DNA from: Tenacibaculum agarivorans
GTDB lineage: Bacteria > Bacteroidota > Bacteroidia > Flavobacteriales > Flavobacteriaceae
Reading direction: 5' to 3'
Assembly: GCF_001936575.1 (NCBI RefSeq)
Contig: NZ_MSMP01000003.1
Span: forward strand, 124,001 to 188,000
Length of the DNA stretch: 64,000 bases
The notes under the pieces are model-generated. The model was not told the origin of the DNA and made no database searches. It saw nothing but the letters and a program-made list of their open reading frames with translations. The translations under genes and the position numbers were made by a program. Below, piece after piece: positions 1 through 8,105 of the stretch; position 1 is the stretch's first letter, and each line of letters starts with the position of its first letter.

Positions 1-111
1 TTTGATGTTTGAACAGCAAATACTTTACTGTTTGTGTTTCCAAAGAAATGAATCATTCTATATAATTTGTGTTGTTATAAACCGCAAATTTACCTTTTTG
101 ATCACAAATAG

Positions 112-144
112 AAATAAAAAAACTCGTAAAAAATTACGAGTTTT
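112..144 (-). terminator. Terminator of the S41 lipoprotein gene
   Basis: An 11-bp perfect stem (119-129 with 134-144, arm ttacgagtttt) is followed on the minus strand by a T-rich run. It lies 24 bases beyond the stop of the minus-strand gene ending at 168. The bases from here to the left edge hold no convincing gene. Confidence 0.75.
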
Positions 145-167
145 AAATGATTTATTAACATTCTATC

Positions 168-1640
168 TTACTTTACTAGCTCGATAAAATTATGATCTAT
201 ATACATATCTTGAGAAAATTTAGGTTGTCTAGTTTGTATCAACTCAGCTGAGTTATCTACATTTATTAAAGAACTTCTAGCTGTAATTCCCTTAATATCA
301 TCTAAAGCAGCTTTTAATAATACTTCATTTTCATCTCCAAAAGGAAGTATATTTCTCCATGATCTAAATTCTTCTACTTTAATATTGGGTTCAAAACCGT
401 CAGCATAATCGCTTTGCCCTAAACTATTATATATCTGAAAAACAATAGGCTGCATTGCATTTTTATGATTTGGATTAGCAGAGTTTACATCTGTGAAATC
501 TGATGTTGGCGAATCGTATAATGTTATAGAACCTTCATTTTTTCCTGTAGTTTTTACTCCTACTACTTTAACATCTATGAAAGGTCTTAAACCGTTTATA
601 ATCATTTCACTCGCAGAAGCCGTACTTCCAGAAGCTAAAACATATAATCTAGTTAAACCACTTACTCTATTGATAGTTTCTGTTCCTAAATTATTTCCAT
701 CAGCATCGAATTTAGTTAATGTATTAAAGAAAGGTGCTCTAGCATTTCTATCCGTATGTTTACTGTTATATCTAAGTTCTCCAAAAGTAGTGCCTTCAGT
801 AACTTCAGCTGTGATCATACTGGCTAAATATGCAGATGTTAAAACAGATCCACCTCCGTTAATTCTTAAATCTAATACTAATTCTTGAATACCAGCACTT
901 TTTAACTGTGCAAAAGCAGCATTCAATTCATCATTAAAAGAACTTCTAAATCCATTATAAACTAGATAGCCTACTTTTTTACCGTTTATGTTATCAAAAA
1001 CTTTGGTTAAATGTACAGGGTTATCAGCAACAGTGGTTCCAGTTATAGTTTTATCTTCTTTAGAAGTAACACCGTCAGTCTCTACAAAGTTAAATGTTGC
1101 TGTTTCGGCAGCACTATAAGGTTCTAATACAGTTCTGAAATTAGCGGTAGTCATTTTATTACCATTTATTCCGTTGAATATATCTCCTCTTTTAAAACCA
1201 GCTAAGTCAGCAGGTGATCCTGTAGAAACAAATTGAATATAAGCTACTACATCATCAGTACTATCTACTCTTACTAATGCTATTCTAAATCCAAAAGATT
1301 TGGTAATTCCCTGAAAAGCTTGTTGTTGCGCAACATAATCTTCTATAAACCAAGAAAAATCGTCAGATGGATGCTTTAAGCTATTGAATAAATCTTCTGG
1401 TTTAGAAAAACCATTTAAATACGTATAATATTGATCAGTATTATCATCTTTTGTATCAGCTAAATCAGTAACCTGAGCTTGCCAATTATACCAGCTATTT
1501 AAACCTTTCCATACAAAATCGTTAACTTCGTTATTTAAAGTAACAGTTGTACCTCCATCATTTCCATTATCTCCTGACACAACTTCATCCTTACTACAAG
1601 AAACTAAAGCTATTAATGCTATTAATACTAATTTCCTCAT
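168..1640 (-). CDS. S41 family (tail-specific) peptidase, lipoprotein
   Basis: This is a 490-residue exported serine peptidase. A lipoprotein signal peptide ends at VSCSK, with the lipid-carrying Cys at residue 15, so the mature enzyme should be membrane anchored. A PDZ-like segment lies at about 110-200 (TGSPADLAGFKRGDIF). The S41 core follows from about 220, with DLRINGGG near 258-265 and the catalytic Ser region GSTASASE at about 338-345. The C-terminal part, about 120 residues, carries no clear second domain. A hairpin terminator follows the gene and nothing precedes it in the same operon. The substrate is unknown; the family degrades or processes periplasmic and surface proteins. A second S41 protein lies at 37872. 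Confidence 0.85.
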   Translation of the reverse strand: MRKLVLIALIALVSCSKDEVVSGDNGNDGGTTVTLNNEVNDFVWKGLNSWYNWQAQVTDLADTKDDNTDQYYTYLNGFSKPEDLFNSLKHPSDDFSWFIEDYVAQQQAFQGITKSFGFRIALVRVDSTDDVVAYIQFVSTGSPADLAGFKRGDIFNGINGNKMTTANFRTVLEPYSAAETATFNFVETDGVTSKEDKTITGTTVADNPVHLTKVFDNINGKKVGYLVYNGFRSSFNDELNAAFAQLKSAGIQELVLDLRINGGGSVLTSAYLASMITAEVTEGTTFGELRYNSKHTDRNARAPFFNTLTKFDADGNNLGTETINRVSGLTRLYVLASGSTASASEMIINGLRPFIDVKVVGVKTTGKNEGSITLYDSPTSDFTDVNSANPNHKNAMQPIVFQIYNSLGQSDYADGFEPNIKVEEFRSWRNILPFGDENEVLLKAALDDIKGITARSSLINVDNSAELIQTRQPKFSQDMYIDHNFIELVK

Positions 1641-1723
1641 TTATTAAATATTAAATTATTACTATTTACCTATAAAAATATTAAAAAGAAATCTTATTAT
1701 TTGTTAATATTATTGAATTACTG

Positions 1724-2518
1724 TTAATTTTTCTTGACAGGAATTCGATCTCTTTCTATTTTTCCTTTTTGAATAGCCTTATAGTTTTCATAACAATTTA
1801 ATACAGCTTCAATCAATTGTAAGTCGCTAGCTTTTTTAATAAAATATTCAGAATAATTACAATCTGTAAGTAATTTTGTTAATTGCTGTTTATCCATTTC
1901 TAGATATTCCATCATTACTTCTCGATCAAATTTTCCAGCTAACATTTTTCGAAGATCATCTTCTTTTTTAAGTTTTTGTAACTTTTTTAACTGTTTGGGT
2001 TTTTTACCAAAAAGATTGTAAACCAAATCAACAGGATTTAAAAGCTTAGCAATAGGAGAGGAGACCTTTTGAGGTCGACCAACTTCGTATGTTTGTGGTA
2101 ATCCATTCAATTGAATTCTGGTGAATCTATCTTTAGGTACCTGTTTTACATCTACTTCTAATACACCTATTAATTTTGTAGATTTAATAACCACTTCTTT
2201 TACTTCTTCTGGCTTTTCATTTAAAGCAATTACTAATTCATTTCCTTTTAATAAATCATTGGTAACTTTTAGTTTTATAGATTCAAAACCTAAATAAGAC
2301 ACTAATACAGTATCATTACTTTTTGCAGTCAATTCAAACAATCCTTTTTCATTGGTGATAGTACCAACTACAGAATTTAAATTAAGTACATGGGCAGCAC
2401 TTAATGGTTTTTTGGTATCTGAATGAACAATTTGACCTTTTAATTTTTTGTTTTGAGAAAAACTAAATGAAGCAATTAGAATAAAAACTAATAAATGTAA
2501 ACGTTTAAGCATATGCAA
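1724..2518 (-). CDS. Exported protein with carboxypeptidase-regulatory-like domain
   Basis: This 264-residue secreted protein has a signal peptide ending near SFSFSQ. Residues about 25-110 match the carboxypeptidase regulatory-like fold common in Bacteroidota (LKGQIVHSDTKKPLSAAHV, then GTITNEKGLFEL). This domain also sits at the N-terminus of TonB-dependent receptors. The remainder is Lys- and Leu-rich, without transmembrane segments or a beta-barrel. The Met at residue 3 (MLKRL) is an equally good start. The two tRNA genes lie upstream on the same strand, and the gap to the S41 gene is about 80 bp. The function is unknown; a cell-envelope role is inferred from the signal peptide and domain. 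Confidence 0.75.
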   Translation of the reverse strand: MHMLKRLHLLVFILIASFSFSQNKKLKGQIVHSDTKKPLSAAHVLNLNSVVGTITNEKGLFELTAKSNDTVLVSYLGFESIKLKVTNDLLKGNELVIALNEKPEEVKEVVIKSTKLIGVLEVDVKQVPKDRFTRIQLNGLPQTYEVGRPQKVSSPIAKLLNPVDLVYNLFGKKPKQLKKLQKLKKEDDLRKMLAGKFDREVMMEYLEMDKQQLTKLLTDCNYSEYFIKKASDLQLIEAVLNCYENYKAIQKGKIERDRIPVKKN

Positions 2519-2607
2519 TAATACGGATATTTGTTATGATATTTGTCGGTTAAGTGTTAAACAAATTTCAAAAAGTATACCATATTTAAGAACACTTATA
2601 GGTTTTG

Positions 2608-2691
2608 TGCACATAGCGGGAGTCGAACCCGCACGTTCTTACGAACACAGGCCCCTCAAGCCTGCGCGTCTACCAATTCCGCCATACGTGC
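2608..2691 (-). tRNA. tRNA-Leu (anticodon GAG)
   Basis: Read on the minus strand, the gene opens with acceptor GCACGTA, which pairs with TATGTGC at the 3' end. The discriminator is A and CCA is not encoded. The anticodon stem-loop CAGGC-TTGAGGG-GCCTG shows anticodon GAG. The T arm is GCGGGTTCGACTCCCGC. The long variable arm expected of tRNA-Leu lies between (GTTCGTAAGAAC). It lies 35 bp downstream of tRNA-Lys and is probably transcribed with it. Confidence 0.97.
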
Positions 2692-2726
2692 TAAAACTAA
2701 AAAAGTTAAGCATAAGCTTAACTTTG

Positions 2727-2799
2727 TGACCGGGCTGGGGCTCGAACCCAGGACCCTCTCCTTAAAAGGGAGATGCTCTACCAACTGAGCTACCCGGTC
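2727..2799 (-). tRNA. tRNA-Lys (anticodon TTT)
   Basis: On the minus strand acceptor GACCGGG pairs with CCCGGTC. The D arm region TAGCTCAGTTGGTAGAGC is canonical. The anticodon stem TCTCC/GGAGA encloses loop CTTTTAA, giving anticodon TTT. The T arm is CTGGGTTCGAGCCCCAG. CCA is not encoded. It is the first of two tandem tRNA genes. Confidence 0.97.
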
Positions 2800-2822
2800 A
2801 ATTGCTTTCGTGAAAGCGAGTG

Positions 2823-2830
2823 CAAATATA
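2823..2830 (-). promoter_or_regulatory. Probable -7 promoter box for the tRNA pair
   Basis: On the minus strand these bases read TATATTTG, a perfect match to the Bacteroidota -7 consensus TAnnTTTG. They lie about 24 bases upstream of the tRNA-Lys 5' end. No clear -33 TTG was found. Confidence 0.5.
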
Positions 2831-2901
2831 CAGTTACTATTTGAATCTAAAAATATTTTTTTATGTTTTTTTAACTATTTATTATTTTCATATTTGTTGG
2901 T

Positions 2902-3426
2902 ATGAAAATAATAGTACTCGGATACATGGGAAGCGGTAAATCTACCGTTGGAAAAAAGTTATCAAATACATTAGATATACCTTTTGTTGATTTAGATAAT
3001 TATATAGAAGAAAAATTACAAAAGTCTATCAGTGAGATATTTAAAACTGATGGGGAAATTTTCTTCAGATTAAAGGAACATGAATTCTTAAAAGAGTTAC
3101 TAAATAATGAAAAAGATTTTGTGTTATCATTAGGAGGAGGAACACCTTGTTATGCTGGTAATATGGACATCATTAATAACGCAGAAGATAGTCTATCTAT
3201 CTATTTAAGAACTTCTGTGAGTGAAATAGCAAGTAGACTACAAAAGGAGAAAGAATCTAGACCGTTAATAGCAAAATTATCTGATAATGAATTACATGAA
3301 TTCACTGCTAAACATTTGTTTGAACGTAGCTTTTTTTATGAGCAAGCAGAGATTAAGGTAACTACTCATGACAAAACTCAAGAAAAATTAATTACTGAAT
3401 TGGTTGCTATTCTAAGTAAGCAATAA
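2902..3426 (+). CDS. aroK: Shikimate kinase
   Basis: This 174-residue cytoplasmic enzyme phosphorylates shikimate to shikimate 3-phosphate with ATP, the fifth step of the chorismate (aromatic amino acid) pathway. The Walker A loop GYMGSGKST is at 7-15. The shikimate-binding DLDNYIE follows near 31-37, with the Arg of FFRLKEHE near 57. The GGGTP loop is at about 78-82, and the lid Arg lies in ESRPLI. The length is typical of a single-domain AroK. The gene is transcribed away from the tRNA pair. Its last 20 bases overlap the convergent PRTase gene on the other strand. Confidence 0.95.
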   Translation: MKIIVLGYMGSGKSTVGKKLSNTLDIPFVDLDNYIEEKLQKSISEIFKTDGEIFFRLKEHEFLKELLNNEKDFVLSLGGGTPCYAGNMDIINNAEDSLSIYLRTSVSEIASRLQKEKESRPLIAKLSDNELHEFTAKHLFERSFFYEQAEIKVTTHDKTQEKLITELVAILSKQ

Positions 3427-3910
3427 TTTCATCTTCTTTAAAATCAACCACCACATGTTCTTTAATAGATGTAGATAAAGAAATACCTTTAAAATCAGCT
3501 TTAACCGGATACTTTTTATGGTTTCTATTAACTAAAACTGCTGTTTTAAACTTCTTTAAAGGCACTTCTAAAAAGTGTTTTATGGCATAAATTAGAGTGG
3601 TGCCTGAGTGTAATACATCATCTACAAGTACAAGTGATTTATTCATATAGCTTTTAACATCCATATCAACAGTTACGGCTTCTAAAGGATTCTTCTTATT
3701 AATTTTAACTTTACAAAGAACGATAGTAATATCAGAAATCTTTTTAAGTTCTTCCACAATCTTCTCAGCAAAGTAAAATCCATTATTTGCAATACCAGCT
3801 ACAACAATTTCTTTTTCTTGATAGTTTACCTCATATATTTGGTAAGCTATTCTCTTTATTTTTTGTTGTATTTGTAAATTATCAAGTATAATATTTTCAA
3901 CTCCTGTCAT
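3407..3910 (-). CDS. Phosphoribosyltransferase family protein (PyrR/Hpt-like)
   Basis: This 167-residue protein has the type I phosphoribosyltransferase fold. The PRPP-binding motif VLVDDVLHSGTT lies at about 94-105, and GIANNG near 38-43 supplies the first loop. Relatives are annotated as PyrR-like or hypoxanthine-type PRTases, and the base it uses cannot be told from sequence. A PyrR-like regulatory role is not supported, because no pyrimidine genes are nearby. The 3' end overlaps the convergent aroK gene by 20 bp. An S4 RNA-binding protein gene lies 18 bp upstream on the same strand, so the two are probably cotranscribed. Confidence 0.8.
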   Translation of the reverse strand: MTGVENIILDNLQIQQKIKRIAYQIYEVNYQEKEIVVAGIANNGFYFAEKIVEELKKISDITIVLCKVKINKKNPLEAVTVDMDVKSYMNKSLVLVDDVLHSGTTLIYAIKHFLEVPLKKFKTAVLVNRNHKKYPVKADFKGISLSTSIKEHVVVDFKEDEIIAYLE

Positions 3911-3928
3911 GCTACAAATTTAATCATC

Positions 3929-4300
3929 TTATTCATTAGTATCATAATAATCTTCTATATCTCTTCGATCTTTTTTTGTTGGTCTACCAGTACCTTTCTT
4001 TCTGTAGTAATCTTTCGCAAATTTTAATAATTCTGTTTTTTCAAATTCTTCTTTTGGTGTTAGATCTTTTCGATATAAATCTACAAGTTTAGCACCAACT
4101 CTGCTTTCAGGAATATCCAATACCTTAATTTGATAGTTGATTTGGTTTTTTCTTATGAAAATAGTTTCACTACCGTAGATTTCTCTTGAAGGTTTGCAGT
4201 TTATATTTTCAATTTTAACCATTCCTTTTTTGCATGCATTTGTAGCTATACTTCTAGTTTTAAACAATCTGATACACCATAAATACTTATCTATTCTCAT
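3929..4300 (-). CDS. RNA-binding S4 domain protein (Hsp15-like)
   Basis: A single S4 domain occupies residues 1-65 of this 123-residue protein (MRIDKYLWCIRLFKTRSIAT, then GMVKIEN). A basic tail follows (KKGTGRPTKKDRRDIEDYY). This is the layout of Hsp15, which in E. coli rescues stalled 50S subunits carrying peptidyl-tRNA. I chose the internal Met at 4298-4300 because the family starts with (M)RIDKYLW. The longer reading frame would add 20 residues unlike the family and leave almost no room for the divergent promoter. The PRTase gene follows 18 bp downstream. Confidence 0.8.
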   Translation of the reverse strand: MRIDKYLWCIRLFKTRSIATNACKKGMVKIENINCKPSREIYGSETIFIRKNQINYQIKVLDIPESRVGAKLVDLYRKDLTPKEEFEKTELLKFAKDYYRKKGTGRPTKKDRRDIEDYYDTNE

Positions 4301-4376
4301 ACAAAAAGTTAATTTTTTATTGTCTTCTTTCCACAAAGGTATAAAAATGGTAAATTGCAAGCCTAAATTAAATCGA

Positions 4377-5300
4377 ATGAAGAAAATAAAGTATATACTA
4401 ATTTTAAGTATTATTACAATTTTAGTGTATTCCTGTGGTGATGACGGAGTACCAAGTCTTATTGATCCAAACTTTGATCATGCAGCTCAAGCTGTTAAGG
4501 ATAATGACTCCTTAGTTTTGTTTTTAAAAAATCATTATTACGATTCTACTGAAGGAATTGTAAAATTAAAGGAAGAAGGTTCAACTGAGACTGCTCTTTT
4601 TGATGATAGTAATTTAATTACTCAAGAGGTAAAAGAAATTATTAATGATGAAGAAATTGATTATAAATTATATGTATATAAAAGTAAAGAAGGAGTAATA
4701 ACTAATCCTAATCCTACATATGTAGATTCTGTTTTAGTTGATTATTCTGGACAATTTATTTTAAATACGACTTCAATTTCAGAAAATAACTTTGATAGTA
4801 ATACCAATACTTGGTTTGAATTAGGTTCTTCGGTAATTAGAGGTTGGAGTTATGGATTTATAAACTTTAAAACAGGAACAAATAATGGAGCTTCTAATCC
4901 AGATGAACCTTTATCGTTTTCTAATCCAGGTGAAGGAATATTATTTATCCCATCAGGATTAGCTTACGGAAACGTAGGTTTTGGGGGAGGAATAATTCCA
5001 CCGAATCAAATTTTAATGTTTTATATCAAATTAAACGATATGGAGCCAATTATTGATTCAGATGAAGATTCTGTACTTAATAAGGATGAATTTGAAGAAG
5101 GTCAAATTCCATGGTTTAATGATACTGATGGAGACGGTATACCAAATTATTTAGATACTGATGACGATAATGATCGTGTACTTACCATTAATGAAGATAC
5201 GAAAATAGAGGATGGTGATCCAACTAATGATTTTAGTGATCCAAATAACCCAGACCTACCAGACTATTTAAATATAGACATTCGAAAGTCGAAAAACTAA
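4377..5300 (+). CDS. FKBP-type peptidyl-prolyl isomerase lipoprotein with Ca-binding C-terminus
   Basis: This is a 307-residue exported lipoprotein. The signal peptide ends at LVYSCGDD, which fixes the start at 4377 rather than upstream Mets. An FKBP fold lies at about 90-225: VIRGWSYGFINFKTG, IPSGLAYG and the final strand QILMFYIKLND are recognisable. It should catalyse prolyl cis-trans isomerisation outside the cytoplasmic membrane. Residues about 230-300 hold Asp-rich calcium-binding repeats of thrombospondin type 3 kind (DTDGDGIPNYLDTDDDNDRV). The family is related to GldI/FkpA-type isomerases; GldI itself lacks such a tail, so I do not use that name. A strong terminator follows. Confidence 0.85.
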   Translation: MKKIKYILILSIITILVYSCGDDGVPSLIDPNFDHAAQAVKDNDSLVLFLKNHYYDSTEGIVKLKEEGSTETALFDDSNLITQEVKEIINDEEIDYKLYVYKSKEGVITNPNPTYVDSVLVDYSGQFILNTTSISENNFDSNTNTWFELGSSVIRGWSYGFINFKTGTNNGASNPDEPLSFSNPGEGILFIPSGLAYGNVGFGGGIIPPNQILMFYIKLNDMEPIIDSDEDSVLNKDEFEEGQIPWFNDTDGDGIPNYLDTDDDNDRVLTINEDTKIEDGDPTNDFSDPNNPDLPDYLNIDIRKSKN

Positions 5301-5305
5301 ACAAT

Positions 5306-5338
5306 AAAAAAGGACAACTAATTTAGTTGTCCTTTTTT
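5306..5338. terminator. Bidirectional terminator
   Basis: A stem of about 14 bp (arms built on aggacaact and agttgtcct, each flanked by A or T runs) lies between two convergent genes, the FKBP lipoprotein and the beta-barrel gene. It works in both directions by sequence. Confidence 0.85.
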
Positions 5339-5358
5339 ATTTATATAAAGTAGATTAT

Positions 5359-5979
5359 TTAAAATCTGTATGATAATCCAACTATGATTTGATTTACACG
5401 AGTATCAAATTTTTGAGCATCTGTTCCAAACGAACTTGAAATTAAATCAGATTCTATATCTGAAAAACCTCTTTCCCAACGTAAATCTAATCCAATCTTA
5501 CCTAGTTCAATACCACCACCTAACTGTAAACCAACGGTAAATCCATCTGCATTTAAATTACTAACAGTATCAAAACCTAAATCACCATCTAACACATATT
5601 GAAAAGAAGGACCAATGTGTGCGTATGCAACTTTTAAAAACTTTTTTCCAATTAAAACAGGAATGTCTATTTTTTGGAAATCATAAGATGCTTTTACATC
5701 AGTAGTTGCTGAATTTCTAAAATTTACTTCACTTTTTAATGAAGTATAGACTAATTCAGGTCTAATATACCATCCTATAACAGGTAATTTAAAGCGTAAC
5801 CAAACTCCACCATGAAATCCAGTTCTACTTGACGCACTACCATTAATAATATCATCAGATACTTCTTTAAAAGAATCTGAATTGTAGTTAATACCCCCTT
5901 TAATTCCAAAATGAATTTGCGCATCAGCAAACTGTGAAGCTGCAAAAAATAAGCATAAGGCTAAGATTAGTTTTTTCAT
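5359..5979 (-). CDS. Outer membrane beta-barrel protein (PorT-like family)
   Basis: This 206-residue protein has a clear signal peptide (cleavage near QFADAQ) and alternating hydrophobic and aromatic strands to the end. The last residue is Phe (VGLSYRF), as in outer-membrane barrels. The pattern IHFGIKGGINYNSDSF, then GVWLRFKLPVIGWYIRPEL, matches the small 8-10-strand porin-like/PorT family of Bacteroidota. It is not close enough to claim PorT of the type IX secretion system. It lies 44 bp downstream of the transketolase gene on the same strand and may be cotranscribed with it. It ends at a bidirectional terminator. Confidence 0.75.
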   Translation of the reverse strand: MKKLILALCLFFAASQFADAQIHFGIKGGINYNSDSFKEVSDDIINGSASSRTGFHGGVWLRFKLPVIGWYIRPELVYTSLKSEVNFRNSATTDVKASYDFQKIDIPVLIGKKFLKVAYAHIGPSFQYVLDGDLGFDTVSNLNADGFTVGLQLGGGIELGKIGLDLRWERGFSDIESDLISSSFGTDAQKFDTRVNQIIVGLSYRF

Positions 5980-6023
5980 ATTATTGAATTTTAATGTATT
6001 TATAAAACGTAATCGAAATAGTA

Positions 6024-6977
6024 TTATTTTCTTTTTAATACGTCTTTAACAGCTTTAACAACTGCATCTTGATCAATGTTATATTTTTTCATTAATTGAG
6101 CAGGAGTTGCTGATTCACCAAAACTATCATTTACTGCTACAAACTCTTGTGGAGTAGGAGAGTGCTGTGCTAAACAACGAGCAACACTTTCACCTAAACC
6201 TCCATATTTATTATGCTCCTCAGCAGTAACTATACATTTGGTTTTAGCTACAGACTCAAGAATAGCCTTTTCATCTAATGGCTTTATAGTATGAATATTA
6301 ATTACTTCAGCAGAAATTCCTTCACTTTCTAATTGTTCAGCAGCTTGTAAAGATTCCCAAACTAAATGTCCAGTAGCCACAATAGTAACATCAGTACCTT
6401 CAGTTAATTTAACAGCTTTACCAATTTCGAACTTTTCATCAGTAGGCATAAATACGGGTACTTTTGGTCTACCAAATCTTAAGTAAACAGGACCATCATG
6501 CTCAGCTATTGCAATTGTTGCAGCTTTTGTTTGGTTGTAATCACAAGTATTAATTACTGTCATACCTGGTAACATTTTCATTAACCCGATATCCTCTAAA
6601 ATTTGATGCGTTGCTCCATCTTCTCCTAAGGTTAAACCTGCATGAGAAGCACATATTTTAACATTCTTATGTGAATAAGCAATAGACTGGCGAATTTGAT
6701 CATAAACTCTACCTGTAGAAAAGTTTGCAAATGTACCTGTAAAAGGAATTTTACCCCCAATTGTTAAACCAGCAGCCATTCCCATCATATTTGCTTCTGC
6801 AATACCAACTTGAAAAAAACGTTCTGGATGATTTTTAGCAAATTCATTCATTTTTAATGAACCTGTTAAGTCAGCGCATAAAGCAACTACATCAGGATTG
6901 TTCTTACCTAACTCTGTTAAACCATCACCAAAACCTGAACGTGTGTCTTTTTTTTCTGTGTATGTATATTTTTTCAT
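6024..6977 (-). CDS. Transketolase C-terminal subunit (pyrimidine-binding and C-terminal domains)
   Basis: This 317-residue protein corresponds to the second half of transketolase. The pyrimidine-binding domain (about 10-175) contains the cofactor-activating Glu in VGIAEANMMG and the motif ASHAGLTLGEDGATHQ. The C-terminal domain (about 190-315) contains VTAEEHNKYGGLGE. Bacteroidota commonly split the enzyme into two chains. The N-terminal chain binds the thiamine diphosphate phosphates and usually sits directly upstream. Here the upstream neighbours are maf and smpB, so the partner must be elsewhere. The complex acts in the non-oxidative pentose phosphate pathway. A fused 1-deoxyxylulose 5-phosphate synthase is excluded by length and by the missing N-half. 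Confidence 0.88.
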   Translation of the reverse strand: MKKYTYTEKKDTRSGFGDGLTELGKNNPDVVALCADLTGSLKMNEFAKNHPERFFQVGIAEANMMGMAAGLTIGGKIPFTGTFANFSTGRVYDQIRQSIAYSHKNVKICASHAGLTLGEDGATHQILEDIGLMKMLPGMTVINTCDYNQTKAATIAIAEHDGPVYLRFGRPKVPVFMPTDEKFEIGKAVKLTEGTDVTIVATGHLVWESLQAAEQLESEGISAEVINIHTIKPLDEKAILESVAKTKCIVTAEEHNKYGGLGESVARCLAQHSPTPQEFVAVNDSFGESATPAQLMKKYNIDQDAVVKAVKDVLKRK

Positions 6978-7018
6978 TATTGTGTTGTAATTTCAGTTCA
7001 AAAATAGTGTTTTAGGGA

Positions 7019-7609
7019 TTAAGAAGTCTCTAAAAGGAGTAATTCTTTATATAATTTATGAACAGGCAATCCCATTACATTAAAATAACTGCCTTCAATT
7101 TTATCAATCCCAATTTTTCCAATCCATTCTTGTATACCATAAGCTCCAGCTTTATCAAAAGGCTGGTAGGTTTTTATGTAATAATCAATTTCTTCGGAAG
7201 ATATTTCTTTAAAATAGACTTTAGTGATATCATTAATGATATGTTGGAAATCTTTACTTTTAATACTTACTGATGTGATCACATCATGTGTTGTATTAGA
7301 TAAACTCTTCAACATGTTAAAAGCTTGGTCATAATTTTTTGGTTTTCCTAAAGCTGTATTGTTTAACCAAACAATAGTATCAGAAGTAATTAATAAGTCA
7401 TTTTTCTTGAGTTCTTGATCAAATGGTTTAGATTTTAAATCAGCCAAAAAATCGGTGATTTCTTCTGCTTTCAAGTGATCTGGAAAAATTTCTTCTACTT
7501 CTTTTAATCGAATCTCAAAATCCAAGTCCAAATCTTTAAAAAACTGTTGTCTTCTGGGAGAACCTGAAGCTAGAATAACATTGAAATGTGAAAGTTTTTC
7601 TCTTAGCAT
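7019..7609 (-). CDS. maf: Maf family nucleotide pyrophosphatase
   Basis: This 196-residue cytoplasmic enzyme belongs to the Maf/YhdE house-cleaning family, which hydrolyses dTTP, UTP or modified nucleotides to the monophosphate. The N-terminal signature LASGSPRRQQFF is at about 14-25. Further motifs are ITSDTIVWLNN (catalytic Asp), LGKPKN and the C-terminal GAYGIQEWIG. The length is typical. smpB lies 4 bp upstream on the same strand, so the two genes are very probably one transcript. The transketolase gene follows after about 40 bp. Which subfamily substrate it prefers cannot be read from sequence alone. Confidence 0.9.
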   Translation of the reverse strand: MLREKLSHFNVILASGSPRRQQFFKDLDLDFEIRLKEVEEIFPDHLKAEEITDFLADLKSKPFDQELKKNDLLITSDTIVWLNNTALGKPKNYDQAFNMLKSLSNTTHDVITSVSIKSKDFQHIINDITKVYFKEISSEEIDYYIKTYQPFDKAGAYGIQEWIGKIGIDKIEGSYFNVMGLPVHKLYKELLLLETS

Positions 7610-7613
7610 AAAT

Positions 7614-8069
7614 TTAGAAACTCTTTTTTAAGCGCGCTAAATCTCGCTTATTATCTCTGTCTTTTATGGTTTGACGCTTATCGTGTGTTTTCTTTCCTTT
7701 TGCTAAGGCTATATCTAGTTTTGCCCATCCATTTTCATTAATGAATAAGCGTAAAGGAACTATAGTATTACCTTTAGCTTCAACTTCACGTCCTAATTTT
7801 TTTAATTCTTGCTTATTGAGTAAAAGTCTTCTTTCACTTTTAGGATTATGATTATAATGGTTACCAAAAGCATATTCTTCTATATACATATTGATAACAA
7901 ATAGCTCACCTCGTTCATTAAATTCACAAAAACTCTCTGTAATTCTTGCTTTACTTTGACGAATAGATTTTATTTCTGTTCCTGTTAATTGAATTCCAGC
8001 GGTATATTTATCTAAAATTTCAAATTCGAAACGAGCTTTTTTATTCTGTATGTTTATTTTTTTCTGCAT
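7614..8069 (-). CDS. smpB: SsrA-binding protein SmpB
   Basis: This 151-residue protein binds tmRNA and is needed for trans-translation rescue of stalled ribosomes. Family motifs are present throughout: NKKARFEFEILDKYTAGIQL, GTEIKSIRQSKA, HNPKSERRLLLNKQE and the basic tail GKKTHDKRQTIKDRDNKRD, which contacts the empty decoding centre. Length and start agree with the family. It is the first gene of a short minus-strand operon with maf. The tmRNA gene itself was not found in this window. Confidence 0.96.
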   Translation of the reverse strand: MQKKINIQNKKARFEFEILDKYTAGIQLTGTEIKSIRQSKARITESFCEFNERGELFVINMYIEEYAFGNHYNHNPKSERRLLLNKQELKKLGREVEAKGNTIVPLRLFINENGWAKLDIALAKGKKTHDKRQTIKDRDNKRDLARLKKSF

Positions 8070-8105
8070 AAGATTTTAACCAATACAAAACTACATAAAA
8101 TAAGA

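Noticed and set aside
2..187. Plus-strand frame of 61 codons at the left edge
   Set aside because: It runs through the terminator hairpin of the S41 gene, has no recognisable domain and ends inside the S41 coding region.
493..888. 131-codon plus-strand frame inside the S41 lipoprotein gene
   Set aside because: It is antisense to a clear S41 domain with conserved catalytic motifs; the frame is a shadow.
4194..4376. Longer N-terminus for the FKBP lipoprotein
   Set aside because: It would cover the start of the divergent S4 gene and push the signal peptide and lipobox to the interior of the protein.
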